A stretch of 64,000 bases of DNA from Leptospira tipperaryensis (GCF_001729245.1 NZ_CP015217.1:3690001-3754000); one strand, 5' to 3'. Positions 41,128 through 50,481 are shown, numbered from the stretch's first letter. The notes: a model not told the origin generated them from the sequence alone. Numbers and translations are program-made.

Positions 41128-41623
41128 AAACTCAAAACTCCTTTATGCAAAAATCTAAATTGAGATTTTTTTTATTCTATAAGGATTAAGGATCGATCCT
41201 ACTTTCATTTTCATTTTTTTAAAAATTAATTTAATCGATTCATAATACGATAAGAATCCGTTTTTCAAAATGAAAACATCTCTTCCGAGGTAAAATCCAC
41301 CTTTGCGAGAACTCCTAAGAAAAGAATCCATAGAATACAGGAAGATCCGATTCTTCCAAAGAAGTTTTTCTCGAACCCAAGTGTACAATTGAGATTTTGG
41401 AAGCTGAAATTACGAGAGAAAATTCCTTGTACGAATTCGGAGATCTTGGCAAAAAAGCACTGAGAGAAGGAGAAGGTGCGAATTCGAGAACTTCTTGGGT
41501 CTAAGGAACAACCTGAAAGAGGCTCTTCTCGAGTCGTATCTTTAAACGTTGAAAAAAGGATGAGAAAAATTCTATTTCTTGTCTACGATCCATAAAAATG
41601 GAATCTTACACTTACGGTATTGA
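41128..41623. other. Intergenic region, no gene accepted
   Basis: AT-rich DNA between divergent PaiB and antiporter genes. A minus-strand frame at 41155-41388 (77 codons) has no family character or ribosome site. I see no strong hairpin or motif copy. Confidence 0.45.
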
Positions 41624-43090
41624 ATGGAATTTGAAGTCACCACTCTTGTCTTATCCGGTCTGATCATTCTCAGTATCGGTCTTTTACGCATTTCTTCTAA
41701 GTTCGGACTCCCCTCTCTTCTTCTCTTTCTCATGATCGGAATGGCCGCCGGATCGGACGGTCCCGGAGGAATCGACTTTGACAATCCTCTCCTTGCAAGA
41801 CAGGTCGGTTCGATAGCGCTCGCCTACATCCTCTTTTCCGGAGGATTGGAAACCGAATGGCTAAAGATCAAACCGGTTCTCTGGAAAGGAATTCTTCTCG
41901 GGAATTTGGGAGTTTTGATCACAGCCGCGGCGATGGGTTTCTTTTCGGTTTATGTTCTCGGATTTTCACCGATCATCGGATTCTTATTGGGCGCAGTTGT
42001 TTCTTCCACGGATGCGGCCGCGGTATTCAACGTACTTCGAACCAGAAATACGGGGATGAAAAAAGGACTGACCTCTCTTTTAGAACTCGAATCGGGAAGC
42101 AACGATCCGTTAGCCGTTCTTTTAACGGTGAGCATCTTGAGTCTTTTGGGGCCCAATCCTCCGCAAGCCGGAGAATTGGCGCTTCATATCTTCATGCAGT
42201 TTTCGATCGGAACCGGAGCCGGTCTTCTCTTCGGATATCTGATCTTCAAAGGACTCAATCGGATCAAGTTGGAATACGAAGGATTGTATCCCGTCTTGAT
42301 CGCCGCTTCGGTGCTCTTTGTATATTCCGCGACGGAATTGATCGGAGGGAACCCGTTCTTAACCGTTTACATCGCGGGGCTTGTGTTAGGAAATCAATCC
42401 TTCGTACACAAACGAAGTAATCTCAGATTCTTAGATGGAATCGCTTGGTTGATGCAGATCATCATGTTCTTAACGTTAGGCTTGCTTGTATATCCGAGTA
42501 GAATACCTCCTCTGTTCGGAACTGGAATTCTATTCTCGCTCTTTCTTGTATTCTTCGCAAGACCGATGGCCGTTTTTATCTCACTCTTTCGATCGGGATA
42601 CAATATAAGAGAAAAACTTCTAGTCTCTTGGATCGGACTTCGAGGCGCCGCTCCGATTATCTTGGCGACGTTTCCATTCGCGCAAGGAGTGGAAGGTTCG
42701 GAAAAAATCTTTCACCTCGTATTCTTTACCGTTTTGATTTCGCTTCTATTTCAGGGAACGAGCGTGCCCCAGGTTGTAAAATGGCTGGGACTCGACGCGC
42801 CATTGGAACAGAGGGCCTCTTATCCGTTTGAATTTGAAAATCGGGAGCAGAGCGATTCCAATCTTTTGGAATTTATCGTTCCTTACGGATCGAGCGTCGT
42901 AGGAAAGTTTGTCTATTCCTTAAACTTTCCCGAAAATTCTTTGATCACGTTGATCTATCGGGGCGACGGTCATATAGTTCCAACAGGAAAAACTAAATTA
43001 GAAGAAGGTGATGTTCTTCTGATTCTAACTCCGAAAGGAAGCGAAGAAAAAATTCGAGAAATTCTTTCCAAGATCGAAACCGTCTCTTAA
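41624..43090 (+). CDS. Potassium/proton antiporter, CPA1 family
   Basis: 488 residues. About twelve membrane helices, then a cytoplasmic TrkA-C (RCK_C) domain at about 410-488 (EFIVPYGSSVVGKFVYSLNF, GDVLLILTPKG). Seen: SSTDAAAVFNVLRTR and LELESGSNDPLAVLLTV, where the Asp of ND is the ion-binding residue of NhaP/CvrA-type exchangers. It should export K+ or Na+ in exchange for H+. Start ATG 41624 lacks a clear ribosome site. Confidence 0.9.
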   Translation: MEFEVTTLVLSGLIILSIGLLRISSKFGLPSLLLFLMIGMAAGSDGPGGIDFDNPLLARQVGSIALAYILFSGGLETEWLKIKPVLWKGILLGNLGVLITAAAMGFFSVYVLGFSPIIGFLLGAVVSSTDAAAVFNVLRTRNTGMKKGLTSLLELESGSNDPLAVLLTVSILSLLGPNPPQAGELALHIFMQFSIGTGAGLLFGYLIFKGLNRIKLEYEGLYPVLIAASVLFVYSATELIGGNPFLTVYIAGLVLGNQSFVHKRSNLRFLDGIAWLMQIIMFLTLGLLVYPSRIPPLFGTGILFSLFLVFFARPMAVFISLFRSGYNIREKLLVSWIGLRGAAPIILATFPFAQGVEGSEKIFHLVFFTVLISLLFQGTSVPQVVKWLGLDAPLEQRASYPFEFENREQSDSNLLEFIVPYGSSVVGKFVYSLNFPENSLITLIYRGDGHIVPTGKTKLEEGDVLLILTPKGSEEKIREILSKIETVS

Positions 43091-43365
43091 TTTTTTTCGG
43101 GCGGCTCCTGCTCGAATTGTCCGAAAAAGACGGGATCGGATTTTAACAGTCGCAGGAACGAGCTTGTTCCGCGCTTCGGCTAACGCCTACGGTCGTCTCT
43201 TACGAGACGACTGCTTCGCACGCTTCACATCTCTGCCGCGTTGGTCTCACTCCAAAAAAAGGAACACCCACGGAAAAGAAACCACTCAAAATGCTCGCCA
43301 TTCGAATTGGAAGCGAACTGGAAGTCCGAATGCAAAGAAAATTTCAGAAAAGCATTCCTTGTTTT
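43091..43365. repeat. Hairpin-rich intergenic element
   Basis: Between the antiporter and SRPBCC genes. Seen: GGAAC/GTTCC around AGCTT-type loop (43155-43170), GTCGTCTC/GAGACGAC around TTAC (43192-43211), and a block reading GCGCTTCGGCTAACGCCTAC between them. The base content is more GC-rich than the neighbours. I associate this kind of sequence with dispersed Leptospira elements, from memory and not checked. Confidence 0.55.
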
Positions 43366-43376
43366 GTGGGAACTAT
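43366..43376 (+). repeat. GTGGGAACTAT dispersed-motif copy
   Basis: One more member of the GTnGGAACTnn set, 32 bases from the SRPBCC stop, identical in its last two bases to the copy at 3935-3945. Confidence 0.45.
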
Positions 43377-43407
43377 GACAAAACCAAAAATACTACAAAG
43401 GCAAAAA

Positions 43408-43836
43408 TCATTTCTCCAGATGATCTTTTAGGATTTTCAGAGAATGATCCCATCCCGAATTCGAATGTTCAAAGGAAGTTTCCGTAGGAAAATTTTCCTG
43501 TGTTAACGAAAGAGTCGTCGAAGTTCCGTCCACGCTCAACTCCATCGTGATCACGGAATAATTTTCCGGAATATCGGGAATCCCCGAGAAAGTGCTCCAA
43601 TAGTTATACTGAAAAACCTTTTCTTTTTCAAACTTCAAAATCGTTCCGTGATCCCGATAGGTTTGATTTTCCCAAATTCCCGTAAAAACGATCGGACTTC
43701 CGACCTTCCAATCGGAAATCGCCTGTGTTCCGTAAAGATAAAGCTTGATCACTTCCGGATCGATCATCGCGCTCCAGACTTTAGAGATAGGGGCTTGAAT
43801 GGAAATATTTTTCTTGAGCACTAATTTTGGATTCAT
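43408..43836 (-). CDS. SRPBCC/AHSA1-like protein
   Basis: 142 residues, START-like lipid-binding fold. Seen: IQAPISKVWSAMIDPEVIKL at the start, WKVGSPIVFTGIWEN, FEYNYWSTFSG-like middle part and GWDHSLKILKDHLEK at the end, the pattern of Activator of Hsp90 ATPase homologue 1-like bacterial proteins. Ligand unknown. Confidence 0.85.
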   Translation of the reverse strand: MNPKLVLKKNISIQAPISKVWSAMIDPEVIKLYLYGTQAISDWKVGSPIVFTGIWENQTYRDHGTILKFEKEKVFQYNYWSTFSGIPDIPENYSVITMELSVDGTSTTLSLTQENFPTETSFEHSNSGWDHSLKILKDHLEK

Positions 43837-44028
43837 CTTTTCCTCTGAACAAATTGAGAATTCTTTATAACATAAAATCGATGGAAAGAATTGTAAAAAC
43901 GCGACTCATTCAAAATTTTTAGAAACTTTAAGAAATGATCAAAACAAAACTCGTTCCGATAACTTTCTTTCCTATCTTGACGGAACCAAACCGTCGGTGA
44001 TTCTTGGAAAGAATCCGATCGAATCCCT

Positions 44029-44742
44029 ATGTGTAACAAATTTGCGCAATCCTCCCGATGGTCCAAGGCAAACTCATTTCGCTTTGCAAAATCAATAAAC
44101 GAAGCACCCGATCGATATAACGTTTCCTTTACGGAAGGCGCATTGATCATCTTAAAACCCGGAATCGATTATACGGTAGAAGACGCGATGTTCTGGCTGG
44201 TTCCTTCTTGGTCTTCCAGTTTAAAAAATGCATTCGAATTCACTACGTTCAATGCAAAATCCGAAACCATCTTCGAACTCAAATCCTTTCGGGAATCGAT
44301 CCTCCACAGTCGTTGTATCATACCCTGCGACGCGATTTACGAATCGAAAGGACCATCCGGAAACAAACAACCCTACGCGATCCGAATGAAAGACGACGAA
44401 CCGTTCGGCATGGCGGGAATCTATTCTCGTTGGAAAGATCCGCAAACTCAAGAATCGCTTCAGACTTTTTCCATCATCACAACTCCGGCGAACGAACTCT
44501 TTGCGCTCTATCATGATAAAAAGAGAATGCCCGTATTACTTCCGCCTGAGAGTTACGAAGCTTGGCTCGATGAAAAAATAAACACGAAAGAATCCATTTC
44601 CCGATTCTTTCAAACGTTTCCTTCCGAAAAGATGAGAGCGTATCCCGTTTCCAAACAAATTCATTCCCGTAACAATCGACTTCAAGGAGAACGTTGTCTC
44701 GAAGACATTTCTTCCTTAGAAAAATCGGAAAGTCTTTTTTAA
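44029..44742 (+). CDS. SRAP domain protein (YedK/HMCES-like)
   Basis: 237 residues. Protects abasic sites in single-stranded DNA by forming a covalent thiazolidine link through Cys2. Seen: Met-Cys at the N-terminus (MCNKF, where MCGRF is usual), Asn75 in FNAKSET, Glu105 in CIIPCDAIYES and His162 in YHDKKRMPVLL. All key residues are present. Start ATG 44029 is fixed by the required Cys2. Expression under the SOS response is common in the family, but I see no LexA site I can rely on here. Confidence 0.9.
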   Translation: MCNKFAQSSRWSKANSFRFAKSINEAPDRYNVSFTEGALIILKPGIDYTVEDAMFWLVPSWSSSLKNAFEFTTFNAKSETIFELKSFRESILHSRCIIPCDAIYESKGPSGNKQPYAIRMKDDEPFGMAGIYSRWKDPQTQESLQTFSIITTPANELFALYHDKKRMPVLLPPESYEAWLDEKINTKESISRFFQTFPSEKMRAYPVSKQIHSRNNRLQGERCLEDISSLEKSESLF

Positions 44743-44747
44743 AAAAC

Positions 44748-44775
44748 AATCTGTCTCGGATGGGCAGATTTTTTA
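44748..44775. terminator. Bidirectional terminator between SRAP and AraC genes
   Basis: AATCTG (44748-44753) pairs with CAGATT (44765-44770), extended by TC/GG, with six T on the plus strand and a T-run on the minus strand. Confidence 0.8.
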
Positions 44776-45891
44776 TTCGCGGTTCTTCTTTTCCTGAAGT
44801 TGATTCTTACGATAAAGCGCCGGTGAAAATCCGGTTGCTTTCAAAAATTGAGAGTTGAACGCCGACTTCGAATTAAAACCGACTTCAAAGCCGATATCCA
44901 AAACTCCCTTGTGAGGTTCTTCGATCAAAAGTTTGCAAGCTTCCTTTACTCGATAATGATTTATGAGTTCGTAAAAACTCATCCGGTGAACTTCGTTGAG
45001 ATAACGAGAAGTCTGATGTAAACTCAAGCCCAAACCCGCCGCGAGATCGACCAAACGTAATTCTCCGTCTCGATAAAAAGATTTTTTTTCCATAAGATCG
45101 TTCAATCGAACGTTCGCCTGTTCGATCTCCTCCGAAAGAAGAATCGTATTCTGATACTTCGAATTCTGAATCGCGACGCTCATCTCATTGAAGAATCCCG
45201 GATGATTTTCGCGAAGAACAAATAACAAAAGAATGATTCCACTGATACAACCGGCTCCTGTTTTAAAAAGAATTTCATCTTTGAAAAAGAAACCGGTTCC
45301 GATCAGTACGTTCGCAAAAACGGGTAAAAGAAGAATCGCCCAGACCAACTTCAATTCATAGATCTCGTATTTGCTCGATATTTGACGATAGACTCGAAGA
45401 CATAAAATAGAATAGAATGAAACTTGAATACACGCGATAAAAGTCGCGAGATGAATCCAATCCCATTGAAATCGTAAAGAACTTTGAACGATAAGTTCCC
45501 TGAGCTTATCCGATTCTTGAAAAAAATATAAAATCTCGAATAGAAAAAACAAAAGCGCCGGAACAAAATGAAACCAATACTGAAAAACGATTTTTTTTAA
45601 AACAACGTTTCCATCCGAAATTTTTTGAAGATGTGATTTTACATAAACATAAACGAGCGGACCGACCAAAGTGATACTCGTAAACAAAAGAAAAAATACG
45701 TAAGGGATCGCAAGAATCTCCGGTTCAAAATACCAAGAGTATCGAAGCAAAATACTTCCGGTGAGACAAAGAATCGCAACGAGAGTTGTATTGACCTCGG
45801 TCTTCTTTACAAATTCTAAGATTGAATAAAAGAAGGCGTTGCCCGCTCCGAAATAAACGAAGTAGGTCAAACTCGAATTCAAAAATTCCAT
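44773..45891 (-). CDS. AraC-family regulator with membrane N-terminus
   Basis: 372 residues. About seven hydrophobic helices in the first 230 residues, then a cytoplasmic part: a helix (SEEIEQANVRLNDLMEKKSF) and the AraC DNA-binding domain (LVDLAAGLGLSLHQTSRYLN, ACKLLIEEPHKGVLDIGFEV, SAFNSQFLKATGFSPALYRK). It should sense a signal in or near the membrane and bind DNA directly. Target unknown. Similar 7TM-AraC proteins are frequent in Leptospira and Bacteroidetes. Confidence 0.9.
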   Translation of the reverse strand: MEFLNSSLTYFVYFGAGNAFFYSILEFVKKTEVNTTLVAILCLTGSILLRYSWYFEPEILAIPYVFFLLFTSITLVGPLVYVYVKSHLQKISDGNVVLKKIVFQYWFHFVPALLFFLFEILYFFQESDKLRELIVQSSLRFQWDWIHLATFIACIQVSFYSILCLRVYRQISSKYEIYELKLVWAILLLPVFANVLIGTGFFFKDEILFKTGAGCISGIILLLFVLRENHPGFFNEMSVAIQNSKYQNTILLSEEIEQANVRLNDLMEKKSFYRDGELRLVDLAAGLGLSLHQTSRYLNEVHRMSFYELINHYRVKEACKLLIEEPHKGVLDIGFEVGFNSKSAFNSQFLKATGFSPALYRKNQLQEKKNRE

Positions 45892-46024
45892 AATGTAGTT
45901 CGACTCCTCATTTTAAAATCCAGTTCCGATCTTCGCTTTCCAAAAGGACCTATCCGATAAGATCGAACAGCCCGACCGATCGGTAAGGTCGACTCCGATT
46001 CTTTCTTGTGATATTCTCGACTTC

Positions 46025-47761
46025 ATGAACCGTCAAACACATCCACTTGCCGTATTACAATTGAAAGGAACCCAAGAAGAAATGGGACGTCAATTCGGAG
46101 AAATTATGAAGAGCATCGGACAATACGAACCGATCTTTGATTATTATCCGGTTATGGCTCGCAATCTACTTTTAGGAAGTTTACCGAGAAATCGACGCAA
46201 CGTTCTTACCAAAGGATTCTTATCCATTTGTCTTAAACTCGCACAAAATCAAATGAGAAAACACAGGCCTCTTGATTTTTCTAAACGGACAATCGCGGCG
46301 CTTCAAGCAACGGGTCAAAGTCCGAAGATCGAAAAGGATCTTTTTACGATGGACGCGTTTCAAAACTCCGTCGGACTTTTAGGAATGATTCAGATGTTAC
46401 CCGAACTCGCTCATATCGGAGAATATGGAAAAACACAATTGGTTCCGGCGTGTACGAGCGCGGTCGTGTGGGGAAATCAGAGTAAGGATAGAATGTTGTA
46501 TCACGCCCGGAACTTTGATTTTCCGGGAGTCGACGTATGGGATCTCAGACCGATCGTAGTATTTTGCAATCCTGCAAGAGGACTTCGTTATGGTTACGTG
46601 ACTTGCAGAGGAGCCGACGCTCCGGGCATCACAGCATTCAACGAATCCGGTCTCACTCTTTCTTTTCATACTAGGTTTCATAAAAAGGTCGGCTTTAGCG
46701 GATTAGGCGTAATCGACTTCGGACACAAGATTATCTCGGAAGCGTCTAACATTCATGAGGCGGTTGAAATCGCACGCAAACATAAGATCGATTCTACTTG
46801 GGGAGCGATTATAACCAATTATCGAGAAAAAGGACCAAAGGCAGCGATCATAGAAACCAACTTCGGAACTATGGACGTAGTCTATTCTCATCCTGGATCC
46901 GAATCTTTTGTAAATACCAATCACTATCTAAGTCCGAAATTACAAGAGGGAGAGATCTTGGCTTCTCCCGTATTTTACAATCATAGCCTGAGCCGTTATA
47001 AAAGAGCACAACAGATTCTCGCCGATCAAACTTCGAGAGGAACTACCGTGGAAGATCTGCAAGAATTGTTAAGCGACACGATCGATCCGAACAGCGGGGA
47101 ATCGAGAATCATGGGATCAACGATTCGTCAGATCACTTCGGTAAAGTCAGTCGTGATGAGTCCGGAAGCTCAAAAAATTTATGTGTCCACCGGCTGCGCT
47201 CCCACGGGAGACGGACCTTATTTAGAAATTCCGATCGTTTGGTCTGAAACACCCGGATACAAAATTATAGATCCAAAAGAAAATTCAAAATCGAAAAAGA
47301 AAACTTCACAATCTAAGAACCGTTCCGCGATTCAACACTACAAAGAAGCGATGTTGATCAACGACAATCCGAAACTCGGCGGAGTGATCGAAATCTTAGA
47401 TCATTTGGAAAAGGCGAAACAACTTACCAAAAAAGATCCCACGATCTCGTTTCTCCAAGCGATTCTCAAATTGGAAACGGGACAATGGAAGGAAGCTTCC
47501 GATCTTTTGGAAGAATCTTCGAAGTTAGAATCGGGTTCCTGTCGAAAAGCGCAAGCCCAACTCTGGTTGGCCAGAACTCAATCGGCACTCGGTAACAAAA
47601 AATCAGCTGCCTATTTTTACGATCAAGTCAAGAATACTTCGAACGCAGTCGATGGAATGATTTGGAAAAAGAAAGTCGCTTTGGATAAAGGATCGTATCC
47701 GAAGAGAAAACTTCGTCAGGTTACGCCTAACTTTCTTTTGGTGGACGTGAACGAATTGTAG
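46025..47761 (+). CDS. C45-type Ntn hydrolase with helical repeat C-terminus
   Basis: 578 residues. Seen: EEMGRQFGEIMK near the N-terminus, the nucleophile-type PACTSAVVWG (Cys143), ARNFDFPG, TAFNESGLTLSFHT and a later GCAPTGDGPY. These fit the acyl-CoA:6-aminopenicillanate acyltransferase/C45 peptidase group, which matures by cleavage before Cys. The last 150 residues (HYKEAMLINDNPKLGG, LQAILKLETGQWKEASDLLE) look like TPR helices, an unusual addition. Substrate unknown. No signal peptide is seen. Confidence 0.8.
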   Translation: MNRQTHPLAVLQLKGTQEEMGRQFGEIMKSIGQYEPIFDYYPVMARNLLLGSLPRNRRNVLTKGFLSICLKLAQNQMRKHRPLDFSKRTIAALQATGQSPKIEKDLFTMDAFQNSVGLLGMIQMLPELAHIGEYGKTQLVPACTSAVVWGNQSKDRMLYHARNFDFPGVDVWDLRPIVVFCNPARGLRYGYVTCRGADAPGITAFNESGLTLSFHTRFHKKVGFSGLGVIDFGHKIISEASNIHEAVEIARKHKIDSTWGAIITNYREKGPKAAIIETNFGTMDVVYSHPGSESFVNTNHYLSPKLQEGEILASPVFYNHSLSRYKRAQQILADQTSRGTTVEDLQELLSDTIDPNSGESRIMGSTIRQITSVKSVVMSPEAQKIYVSTGCAPTGDGPYLEIPIVWSETPGYKIIDPKENSKSKKKTSQSKNRSAIQHYKEAMLINDNPKLGGVIEILDHLEKAKQLTKKDPTISFLQAILKLETGQWKEASDLLEESSKLESGSCRKAQAQLWLARTQSALGNKKSAAYFYDQVKNTSNAVDGMIWKKKVALDKGSYPKRKLRQVTPNFLLVDVNEL

Positions 47762-47792
47762 AGATGAACTCGAAATTTTGACTTCATTTAAA

Positions 47793-47829
47793 AGAGCGAA
47801 AGAACCGCTTAATCCTTTCTTTTCGCTCT
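47793..47829. terminator. Bidirectional terminator
   Basis: AGAGCGAAAGAA pairs with TTCTTTTCGCTCT with one bulged T, located between the convergent C45 gene and the small membrane protein gene. Confidence 0.75.
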
Positions 47830-47832
47830 ATA

Positions 47833-48216
47833 TTAGAATATTTGAAAGATACTGAACAGAAGAAGAATCAATCCGAGAAGAAAGCCGAAACTCCCCAATA
47901 TAAAATAACCAAAACCCAAGATTCTAGCAAGAAAGGACGGGATTTCAGTTTCGTAGATCCCAGGAATCACCGATTGTTTAGCCCTTCCCGTAATCATTAC
48001 AGGCAAACCAAATTTTGTGGCGAACCAAACTCCCCCGCTTAAAATCGTCAAAGAAACTATCGGCACAAAAAATTCAGAATGTTCTTTAAAATAGTCACTA
48101 AGGATAGGAATAAACAAACAAGCCAATAGAATGCCCATACTTGTTATGGCAAAAATGGTCGAAATATCTCCGATCTTTTGAATGACGTCTAACTTTCTTT
48201 TTAAAAATGAAATCAT
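47833..48216 (-). CDS. Small membrane protein of unknown function
   Basis: 127 residues with three to four hydrophobic segments (ISTIFAITSMGILLACLFIP, FFVPIVSLTILSGGVWFA, ILGFGYFILGSFGFLLGLIL). I do not recognise a family. The N-terminus MISFLKRKLDVIQKIG is basic and amphipathic. It stands between the C45 gene and the hydroxylase gene and has no clear partner. Confidence 0.6.
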   Translation of the reverse strand: MISFLKRKLDVIQKIGDISTIFAITSMGILLACLFIPILSDYFKEHSEFFVPIVSLTILSGGVWFATKFGLPVMITGRAKQSVIPGIYETEIPSFLARILGFGYFILGSFGFLLGLILLLFSIFQIF

Positions 48217-48344
48217 AATTCTTGAATGATTCTAACAACAGACGATTTGAAAACGATTGCATCCTTTTTAAAAGAATCGTAAAGAAAGATTTTTTAGTCC
48301 GAGGCAGGTCAAACCCGAACCCCACCTCGAATTTAAAAAAGGAT

Positions 48345-49208
48345 TTAAGAACATTTACAGATCGGAAACAAAAATTGTTTGATTAAGGATCTTGAAGGAT
48401 ACGACTCCGGATTGAATAGACCAACGGATTGAGAATCCATTTTTCTCTTCGGAAAAAAGTAAGATCCAAAAACTTGATCCCAAATTGAAAGCGCTCCGGA
48501 GCTATAATTGTTATTACCTTCGGATGGAATTTGAGAATGATGCCAACGATGCAATTCATTCATATTAATGATTTTATTTAGAAATCCCAAACGAAAATCG
48601 ATATTCATGTGGTTAAAGATCGATACAAAGTTATTCAACAAACCGACGATTAGCACCGCTTCCGCGCTCATCCCCAAAAAAACAGAAGGTAACAATAAAC
48701 CCGCCGTATTCCAGATCGTGTTAATCGGATGAGAACGAAAGGCATTCATCCAATACAATCTTTTTGGAGAATGGTGAATGGAATGCGCTCTCCAAAGAAA
48801 ACCGTCTCCAACGTGTGCGAATCGATGAAGCCAATAAGGAATGAGACCGGACAAAAACATTCCGAGAATGACTTGGAATGACAAAGACTTACTTTGCATA
48901 TTGGGAGAAACGATCCCATAGTAATTCATAAGTTGGATCGTAATTAAAGTGATAAGGCTTCCCGTCAAAGGCGCTAAGATCGGTTGGATTAAAAAGAAAA
49001 CCACATCCGATCCTAAATCCGAATCTTTCAAGTTCCACTTTTTTTCAAAGGGGATAAATCGTTCCAAAAGAACTCCCAAAAAGGCAAAAAAGGAAAGAAA
49101 CCCATATCCGATCCAAACGTTTCCCGGGTTCTGAAAAAGAATCCAAACAAACGCAAAAAATAAAATCGGAAAACCAAGTCGTTTAACAACGGTTTTTAGA
49201 TTCAACAT
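48345..49208 (-). CDS. Sterol desaturase/fatty acid hydroxylase family protein
   Basis: 287 residues, polytopic, di-iron oxygenase. Histidine clusters: HRFAH, HSIHH and HRWHH, plus NHMNIDFR, in the FA_hydroxylase order. It would hydroxylate or desaturate a lipid. It follows the ArsR gene by 50 bases, and the same 11-base motif TTAACGATATG lies before both genes, so ArsR probably controls it. C-terminal CKCS is unusual. Confidence 0.88.
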   Translation of the reverse strand: MLNLKTVVKRLGFPILFFAFVWILFQNPGNVWIGYGFLSFFAFLGVLLERFIPFEKKWNLKDSDLGSDVVFFLIQPILAPLTGSLITLITIQLMNYYGIVSPNMQSKSLSFQVILGMFLSGLIPYWLHRFAHVGDGFLWRAHSIHHSPKRLYWMNAFRSHPINTIWNTAGLLLPSVFLGMSAEAVLIVGLLNNFVSIFNHMNIDFRLGFLNKIINMNELHRWHHSQIPSEGNNNYSSGALSIWDQVFGSYFFPKRKMDSQSVGLFNPESYPSRSLIKQFLFPICKCS

Positions 49209-49234
49209 TTAACTACACTCCCAAATATCTGAAT

Positions 49235-49245
49235 TTAACGATATG
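49235..49245 (+). promoter_or_regulatory. TTAACGATATG motif before the hydroxylase gene
   Basis: Same 11-mer as at 49572-49582. It lies 27 bases upstream of the hydroxylase start and is a candidate ArsR site. Confidence 0.5.
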
Positions 49246-49258
49246 AATAATAAAAAAA

Positions 49259-49555
49259 TCAACAACAACCGCGGAGATATCCGGTCAGTTTCGTTAAGTG
49301 TTCCAAAATCTTTTCGCGGTTCGGCTTATAATAGACTTCCTTTCCCGATTTCCGCCGAATCAAAATCCCGCCCTTTTTCAACTGATTCAAATGTGCGGAA
49401 ATCGTAGATTGTCCTAAACCGGAAACTTCGACCAATTCTCCCACAGTTTTTTCTTTACCATCGGTAAAGGATAAAAGCAAACTTTGGCGAGTCTCGCTGG
49501 CTAAAGCGGATAAGAATTCTTGAACTTCGGAATCCAATCCTTGATTTTTTTTCAT
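49259..49555 (-). CDS. ArsR-family regulator
   Basis: 98 residues, winged helix. Seen: LASETRQSLLLSFTDGKEKT, VGELVEVSGLGQSTISAHLN (recognition helix) and LKKGGILIRRKSGKEVYYKP. The C-terminal GYLRGCC has vicinal cysteines that could bind a thiophilic metal or react with an oxidant. Promoter motif TTAACGATATG lies 17 bases upstream. Likely represses itself and the hydroxylase downstream. Confidence 0.88.
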   Translation of the reverse strand: MKKNQGLDSEVQEFLSALASETRQSLLLSFTDGKEKTVGELVEVSGLGQSTISAHLNQLKKGGILIRRKSGKEVYYKPNREKILEHLTKLTGYLRGCC

Positions 49556-49571
49556 ATCTATATATCCGATA

Positions 49572-49582
49572 TTAACGATATG
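49572..49582 (+). promoter_or_regulatory. TTAACGATATG motif before arsR gene
   Basis: Within CCGATATTAACGATATG, where CGATAT is directly repeated with a TAA spacer. It matches the motif before the hydroxylase gene. Confidence 0.5.
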
Positions 49583-49709
49583 TTCTATTTTATCAATTCA
49601 AAAATTTTGAAAAATCTAAAATATTTTGCCTGCACTCGCGAAAATGGACCTCTTTTAAAAATTCCTTTCTTACTTTTTTAGCAAGAATCGGGTTTCAGAA
49701 GCTCGATCG

Positions 49710-50477
49710 ATGAACTATAATTTTCCAATGAAAAACAAGGCACACGTTCTCAAATCCCTTCCGGGAGTTGGGATCCATTCTAAGATCGAAAGAGTAGACT
49801 GGTCCAACGTTGCACAAAAACTAAATGAAAAAGGATTCGCGGTCGTTTCAAAATTTATTTCCGCTTCCGATTGTAAAAGCTTAATTCGACTTTACGATCA
49901 ATCCGAATTGTATCGCAAAACCGTTATCATGGAAAGATATAGATTCGGATTGGGAGAATATAAATATTTCGATTACCCTTTGCCGGATTCCATACAAACC
50001 TTACGAGAAAACATCTATTCTTACCTGGCGCCAATAGCAAACTCTTGGATGGATTTATTGCAGATCGAAAAAAAGTTTCCCGAAAAATTTTCAGAACTCC
50101 AAAAACTCTGCCGTGAAAACAAACAGACAAAGCCAACTGCGTTGATCTTAAAATATGGAGTCGGCGGATTCAATACTTTACACCAAGACCTTTACGGAGA
50201 AGTTTACTTTCCGATACAAGCGGCTATCTTTCTCAATCAACCCGATCAAGACTACGAAGGAGGAGAGTTTGTGATGACACAAACCGTTCCAAGAGCTCAA
50301 TCCAAAGCGATCGTCTTAAAACCGAAACAGGGAGATATGATTTTTTTCACGACGAACTTCAGGCCGATGTTGGGAAGCAAAGGTTATTATCGAGTTCAAA
50401 TGAAACACGGCGTGAGTGAAATTGATTCCGGCGAACGCTATACTCTGGGAATCATATTTCACGACGCAACGAGCTAA
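49710..50477 (+). CDS. 2OG-Fe(II) oxygenase, DNA-damage-linked (Oxygenase-NA type)
   Basis: 255 residues. Fe(II) ligands His158 and Asp160 in NTLHQDLYGEVYFP, distal His233 in MKHGVSEIDSGER, and Arg243 for 2-oxoglutarate. Also YEGGEFVMTQTVPRAQSKA and LGIIFHDAT. This matches the Oxygenase-NA/DUF2086 family, which has been proposed to repair alkylated DNA by oxidation. The gene is followed after four bases by an Ada-type zinc domain protein, supporting a damage-repair role. It is not AlkB itself. Start could be ATG 49710 or 49728. Confidence 0.85.
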   Translation: MNYNFPMKNKAHVLKSLPGVGIHSKIERVDWSNVAQKLNEKGFAVVSKFISASDCKSLIRLYDQSELYRKTVIMERYRFGLGEYKYFDYPLPDSIQTLRENIYSYLAPIANSWMDLLQIEKKFPEKFSELQKLCRENKQTKPTALILKYGVGGFNTLHQDLYGEVYFPIQAAIFLNQPDQDYEGGEFVMTQTVPRAQSKAIVLKPKQGDMIFFTTNFRPMLGSKGYYRVQMKHGVSEIDSGERYTLGIIFHDATS

Positions 50478-50481
50478 TGGG

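Noticed and set aside
41155..41388. Minus-strand 77-codon frame
   Set aside because: Lys/Ile-rich with no start signal; more likely AT-rich intergenic DNA.
43833..44150. Minus-strand 105-codon frame over the SRAP start
   Set aside because: Antisense to a gene with all catalytic residues in place; no domain.
45974..45983. ACCGATCGGT palindrome before the Ntn hydrolase gene
   Set aside because: Ten bases only and GATC-rich; expected by chance in this DNA and unique here.
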